From: JAWKXU01 sp964468045 | GTDB taxonomy: Bacteria; Pseudomonadota; Alphaproteobacteria; Sphingomonadales; Sphingomonadaceae | Direction: 5' to 3' | DNA: 64,000 nt | NCBI GenBank assembly: GCA_964468045.1 | Contig: CAYXTO010000012.1 | Location: 1 to 64,000, forward strand | In this document: piece by piece, positions 60,994 to 64,000 of the stretch | Numbering within the stretch: position 1 is the first letter of the stretch | Layout: every line of letters starts with the position of its first letter | The notes under the pieces: model-generated | What the model saw: only the letters and a program-made list of their open reading frames with translations | What the model was told of the DNA's origin: nothing | The model's database searches: none | Program-made: the position numbers and the translations under genes

Positions 60994-62396
60994 GTGAGGG
61001 CCGCCATGCTCCATATCACTCCCACGATCAGGAATATGCCGAGAATATCGAGCCATAGACCGGCACGGACCATGCGCGCCAGCTTGATATGGCCGGTTGC
61101 CCAGGCGATCGCGTTGGGCCCGGTTCCCGCCGGCAGCATGAATCCCCAGCTAGCTGCCATCGCCGCCGGCATTGCCAGCAGCAGCGGATCCGCACCCAGT
61201 GCCACCGACAGGCTGGCCACCACGGGCATGATCCCACTTGCGGTTGCGACATTGCTGGCAAATTCGGTCGCGACGATGACCAGCGCCACCAGGGCGAGCG
61301 CGATCACCAGCAGCGGCACGGTGCGCAAGGGCAACAGGGCTTCGCCCAGCCAATCCGCCAGCCCGGATGCTTCCATGCCCGAAGCCAGCGCCAGCCCGCC
61401 GCCGAACATCAGGATCACTGCCCAGGGCGCCCGGTCGGCCTCTTTCCAGACCAGAAGCGGGCGGCCGGTTCCGTCGGGGATGACGAACAGCAGCAGGCCG
61501 GCGGCAATGGCGATGGTGCCATCGGTGAGTGCGCCCTTCGGCAGGACAGGTTCCAGCAATGGCTGGCAGACCCAGGCAAGAACGGTCAATGCGAAGAGCG
61601 GGATCAACCGTCTTTCCGGGGGCGTGAGGGGGCCGGTGTCCCTGATCGTCTCGCGCGCGGCGGCAATGTCGAAGGGATGATTCCTGACGCGCTGCACGCG
61701 ACCTATGATCCATGCGGCCAGCGGCACCCCGGTAATGACCAGGGGGAGGCCGAACAGGGCCCATTGCGCGAAGGATATCTTCAGGCCCAGCATATTGTCG
61801 AGCAGAGCGACCGCGATGGCGTTGGTAGGTGAGCCGACGATGGTGCCAAGGCCGCCGATCGAGGCGGCAAAGGCTATTCCCATCGGCAATGCTCCAGCCA
61901 ACCCTTCGGTCTCGTCACTCGCGAGGCCGCCTCCGGCGAGAACCGCCAAGGCCATCGGCATCATGATCAGGGCCGTGGATGTGTTCGAGATGAACATCGA
62001 AATGAAGCCGGTGGAGATCATGAAAGCCAGCAGCAGCCGCATTTCGCCGCCTTTGCCCATGCGGTTGAGCAGGCCCAGCGCGAGCCGCCGGTGCAGGCCG
62101 GTGCGTTCCACGGTCAAGGCAATGAATGCGCCGCCCAGGATCAGGAACAGGATCGGAGAGTAATAAGCTGATGCCGTTTCCTTTGCATCGGAGATCCCCG
62201 CAAGCGGGAGGACGAGGAACGGCAGCAGTGCCGTGGCGGTGAGGGGGAGAGCTTCGGTCATCCACCATGCCGCCATCAGGAAAACCAGCCCGGCCACCAC
62301 CCATGCCGCTTCGGGCATGGCGGCGGGGGTAGGAAAGACGAGGGTCGCCAGAAAGCCGGTCAGGCCGATGACGAAGCCAGCAGATTTCGCGGTCAC
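60990..62396 (-). CDS. SLC13 (DASS) family anion transporter
   Basis: A 468-residue sodium-coupled transporter for dicarboxylates or related anions, with about eleven membrane helices. The two Ser-Asn-Thr hairpins are visible as ISNTSTALIMMP and ASNVATASGIM, which form the sodium and carboxylate sites. It is followed by the alpha/beta hydrolase gene, suggesting uptake and hydrolysis of an esterified or amidated acid, which is speculative. Confidence 0.92.
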   Translation of the reverse strand: MTAKSAGFVIGLTGFLATLVFPTPAAMPEAAWVVAGLVFLMAAWWMTEALPLTATALLPFLVLPLAGISDAKETASAYYSPILFLILGGAFIALTVERTGLHRRLALGLLNRMGKGGEMRLLLAFMISTGFISMFISNTSTALIMMPMALAVLAGGGLASDETEGLAGALPMGIAFAASIGGLGTIVGSPTNAIAVALLDNMLGLKISFAQWALFGLPLVITGVPLAAWIIGRVQRVRNHPFDIAAARETIRDTGPLTPPERRLIPLFALTVLAWVCQPLLEPVLPKGALTDGTIAIAAGLLLFVIPDGTGRPLLVWKEADRAPWAVILMFGGGLALASGMEASGLADWLGEALLPLRTVPLLVIALALVALVIVATEFASNVATASGIMPVVASLSVALGADPLLLAMPAAMAASWGFMLPAGTGPNAIAWATGHIKLARMVRAGLWLDILGIFLIVGVIWSMAALT

Positions 62397-62449
62397 GTGA
62401 AAGATCCTCCCCCTGGTTTTACGCTAGACACGCGTTGTCCGGGGAGCAA

Positions 62450-62483
62450 GCCGCGCCAGCGATCCTGTGTGCGCGGGCGCGGC
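62450..62483 (-). terminator. Hairpin downstream of infC
   Basis: GCCGCGCC (62450-62457) pairs with GGCGCGGC (62476-62483). It lies 30 bases after the infC stop on the minus strand and before the start of the SLC13 gene. A U-tract is lacking. Confidence 0.4.
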
Positions 62484-62512
62484 CTGGATATCGATCAGGT
62501 CTTTCCGATGGC

Positions 62513-63055
62513 TTATTTCGGAGCCAGGACCATCAGCATCTGGCGGCCTTCCATGCGGGGGAAAGCTTCCACCTTCGCAACTTCGGCGACATCGTCCTGG
62601 ACGCGGCGCAGCAGATCCATGCCGAGCTGCTGGTGCGACAATTCGCGGCCGCGAAAGCGCAAGGTGATCTTCACCTTGTCGCCGTCTTCGATGAAGCGAT
62701 GTACGTTGCGCAGCTTCACGTCATAATCGTGCGTGTCGATGTTTGGACGCATCTTGACCTCCTTGATATCCTGGGTCTTCTGCGTCTTGCGCGCGGCATT
62801 GGCCTTTTTCTGGGCTTCGTACCGATACTTGCCGACATCGAGGAATTTGCAGACTGGCGGATCGGCATTGGGCGATACCTCAACCAGATTCAGCCCGACA
62901 TCGGCTGCCTGTTCGATTGCTTCCCTGGTATACATCACGCCAAGGTTTTCGCCGTTTTCATCAATGACCCGAACCTTGTCGGACTGGATCATATTATCAA
63001 AGCGCGGCCCGCTCTTGACGGGGGGCGAAAGCATGCGCCGGGGTGGACGGGCTAT
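62513..63055 (-). CDS. infC: Translation initiation factor IF-3, probable ATA start
   Basis: A 180-residue IF-3 that keeps the ribosomal subunits apart and checks the start codon. The N-domain has KVRVIDENGENLGVM, the linker is basic (YRYEAQKKANAARKTQKTQ), and the C-domain has EVKMRPNIDTHDYDVKLRN and GREL. The first ATG is at 63034, but an in-frame ATA at 63055 is preceded by AGGAG with eight-base spacing, and the added residues ARPPRRM match the basic IF-3 N-terminus. A rare start codon is the known device by which infC controls itself. If the ATG is used, the protein has 173 residues. Confidence 0.93.
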   Translation of the reverse strand: MARPPRRMLSPPVKSGPRFDNMIQSDKVRVIDENGENLGVMYTREAIEQAADVGLNLVEVSPNADPPVCKFLDVGKYRYEAQKKANAARKTQKTQDIKEVKMRPNIDTHDYDVKLRNVHRFIEDGDKVKITLRFRGRELSHQQLGMDLLRRVQDDVAEVAKVEAFPRMEGRQMLMVLAPK

Positions 63056-63136
63056 AGTGCGGTCTCCTGTATAATAGCGGTTCGTGCGCGCGTCTTAATG
63101 CGAAACGCGAATAAGCGAAAGGGGGTCCCGCTTATA

Positions 63137-63829
63137 TCAGGCGATGGCGCGCCATAGCGGGAAACGAAGCAGCCTGCCGCGCGTTTCGATCAGAGCGTGA
63201 ATGGCGTCGGCGGGTTGCATGGCATCGAGGATCACCGGATCGGCCGCGTCCATTCCGCCGGTAAGCGCGCCGAATGCAGGCAAAATCATGCGGGCGCCAC
63301 TTCTCCGGTCCTCGCTTAGCACTGCGCAGGGCCGGGTGATCCGCCTGCCCCGCGCGCTGATCCGCAAGCGTGGATGGAAGTGGCCCGAAAGTTCGAACCT
63401 GGTTTCACCGGCCCTTGCCTTGTGGCGGAGAATCACTCCGCCGATCTCCAGTTCCGTTTGCACTATGCTGTCCCGGATCGTGCCAGGTTCGCCATCATGA
63501 TTGCCGGTGATCCACACCCAGTCCACCGCGCGCGTAAGAGCGTCGAGCATTCCCGCCGCATGCGGTTCGAGCCGCCGCACGCCGCCTTCGTCGTGAAAAT
63601 TGTCACCGAGCGTATAGACCCGCCTTGCCCCGGTCTCGCGGATGGCGAGGGCGACTCGCTCCAACGTCTCGCGGCTGTCATAAGGAGGCAGCATTTGCCC
63701 GTTTCGCGCAAAGAAGCTGGCCTTTTCCAGATGCAGATCGGCCACCAGCAGCGCGGCCTCGCGCGGCCAGTAGAGCGCGCCGGACCGAGTCAGCAGCCAT
63801 TCCTGATCCGCGAACGAAAGGGGAACCAT
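63137..63829 (-). CDS. pdeM: PdeM-type metallophosphoesterase (ligase-associated DNA-repair endonuclease)
   Basis: A 230-residue calcineurin-like phosphoesterase. The metal motifs are ADLHLEK, GDNFHD, ITGNHD and GHFHPR, in order. PdeM proteins accompany LigD/Lhr-type repair helicases and are thought to trim DNA ends. Here the neighbours are infC and hemF and no helicase is visible in the window. The ATG at 63829 was chosen because GGGGAACC-like sequence leads it and the N-terminus MVPLSFADQEW is family-like. Confidence 0.85.
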   Translation of the reverse strand: MVPLSFADQEWLLTRSGALYWPREAALLVADLHLEKASFFARNGQMLPPYDSRETLERVALAIRETGARRVYTLGDNFHDEGGVRRLEPHAAGMLDALTRAVDWVWITGNHDGEPGTIRDSIVQTELEIGGVILRHKARAGETRFELSGHFHPRLRISARGRRITRPCAVLSEDRRSGARMILPAFGALTGGMDAADPVILDAMQPADAIHALIETRGRLLRFPLWRAIA

Positions 63830-63923
63830 GTCCTTCCCTTGCCCAAGCCGCACGCAAATGGCAAGCGGAGGGCGCACACCGTGCGGCGGATGGTTTGGCC
63901 GCCCAGACAATGGCAATGGTGAA

Positions 63924-64000
63924 ATGAACGACTGGACCCGACATACTGATCATGCAAGGCAATGGTTTGAAAGCCTTAGAGACCGTATTTGCGCCGAATT
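63924..64000 (+). CDS. hemF: Coproporphyrinogen III oxidase, aerobic (5' end only)
   Basis: The last 77 bases of the window are an open frame starting at an ATG at 63924 and cut by the window edge. The 25 residues end in a segment ARQWFESLRDRICAE, which matches the conserved N-terminus of HemF. HemF carries out oxygen-dependent decarboxylation in haem synthesis. It is divergent from pdeM with a 94-bp gap. The rest of the gene lies outside. Confidence 0.75.
   Translation, partial: MNDWTRHTDHARQWFESLRDRICAE

Overview
The window is GC-rich chromosomal DNA from an alphaproteobacterium, very probably a member of the Sphingomonadales. The signs are a clustered carotenoid operon of the crtY-crtI-crtB type, large TonB-dependent receptors beside catabolic genes, an alphaproteobacterial SspB, a hisB-hisH-hisA-hisF cluster, a ybgC-tolQRAB-pal operon, and REP-type palindromes of the kind common in sphingomonads. 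The genus cannot be fixed from the sequence alone.

Region 1 (about 1-15,600) is an accessory-looking catabolic or uptake cluster. It holds a cytochrome P450 with its own ferredoxin and ferredoxin reductase, an HSL-type esterase, two TonB-dependent receptors, a SnoaL-like protein, an ABM-fold monooxygenase-like protein, two paralogous DUF7064/7065-like proteins, an uncharacterised helical protein overlapping an ACAD10-type phosphotransferase, and a regulator with two TetR DNA-binding domains. A plausible reading is outer-membrane import, hydroxylation, de-esterification and phosphorylation of a hydrophobic, ester-containing substrate. The substrate itself is unknown. An 8-base motif, ATTGTAAA, recurs in the two control regions of the left half, and a different direct repeat lies in front of the double-TetR gene.

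Region 2 (15,600-32,000) contains a glycosyltransferase, a tRNA-Gly(CCC) followed by a 600-bp repeat-rich stretch that ends in a copy of the tRNA 3' end, dps, pgl, a Nudix gene, dinB, a drug-efflux MFS gene, glpD, the crtY-crtI-LOG-crtB operon, a universal stress protein and a secreted S9 peptidase.

Region 3 (32,000-51,300) is mixed housekeeping. It has a TPP riboswitch in front of an unknown membrane protein and thiC, a MazE-like/Doc toxin-antitoxin pair, aqpZ, dapD, gmk, sspB and many small conserved proteins. A REP-type palindrome pair is embedded in frame in thiC. A 230-bp repeat has two equal-length copies, one after the tRNA and one at 39.4 kb.

Region 4 (51,300-64,000) holds hisB-hisH-hisA-hisF, a tiny PEP-CTERM protein behind a sigma-54-like promoter, hisE, a HIT gene, the complete ybgC-tolQ-tolR-tolA-tolB-pal operon, a DnaJ-domain gene, an SLC13 transporter with an alpha/beta hydrolase, infC with a probable ATA start codon, pdeM, and the first codons of hemF at the right edge.
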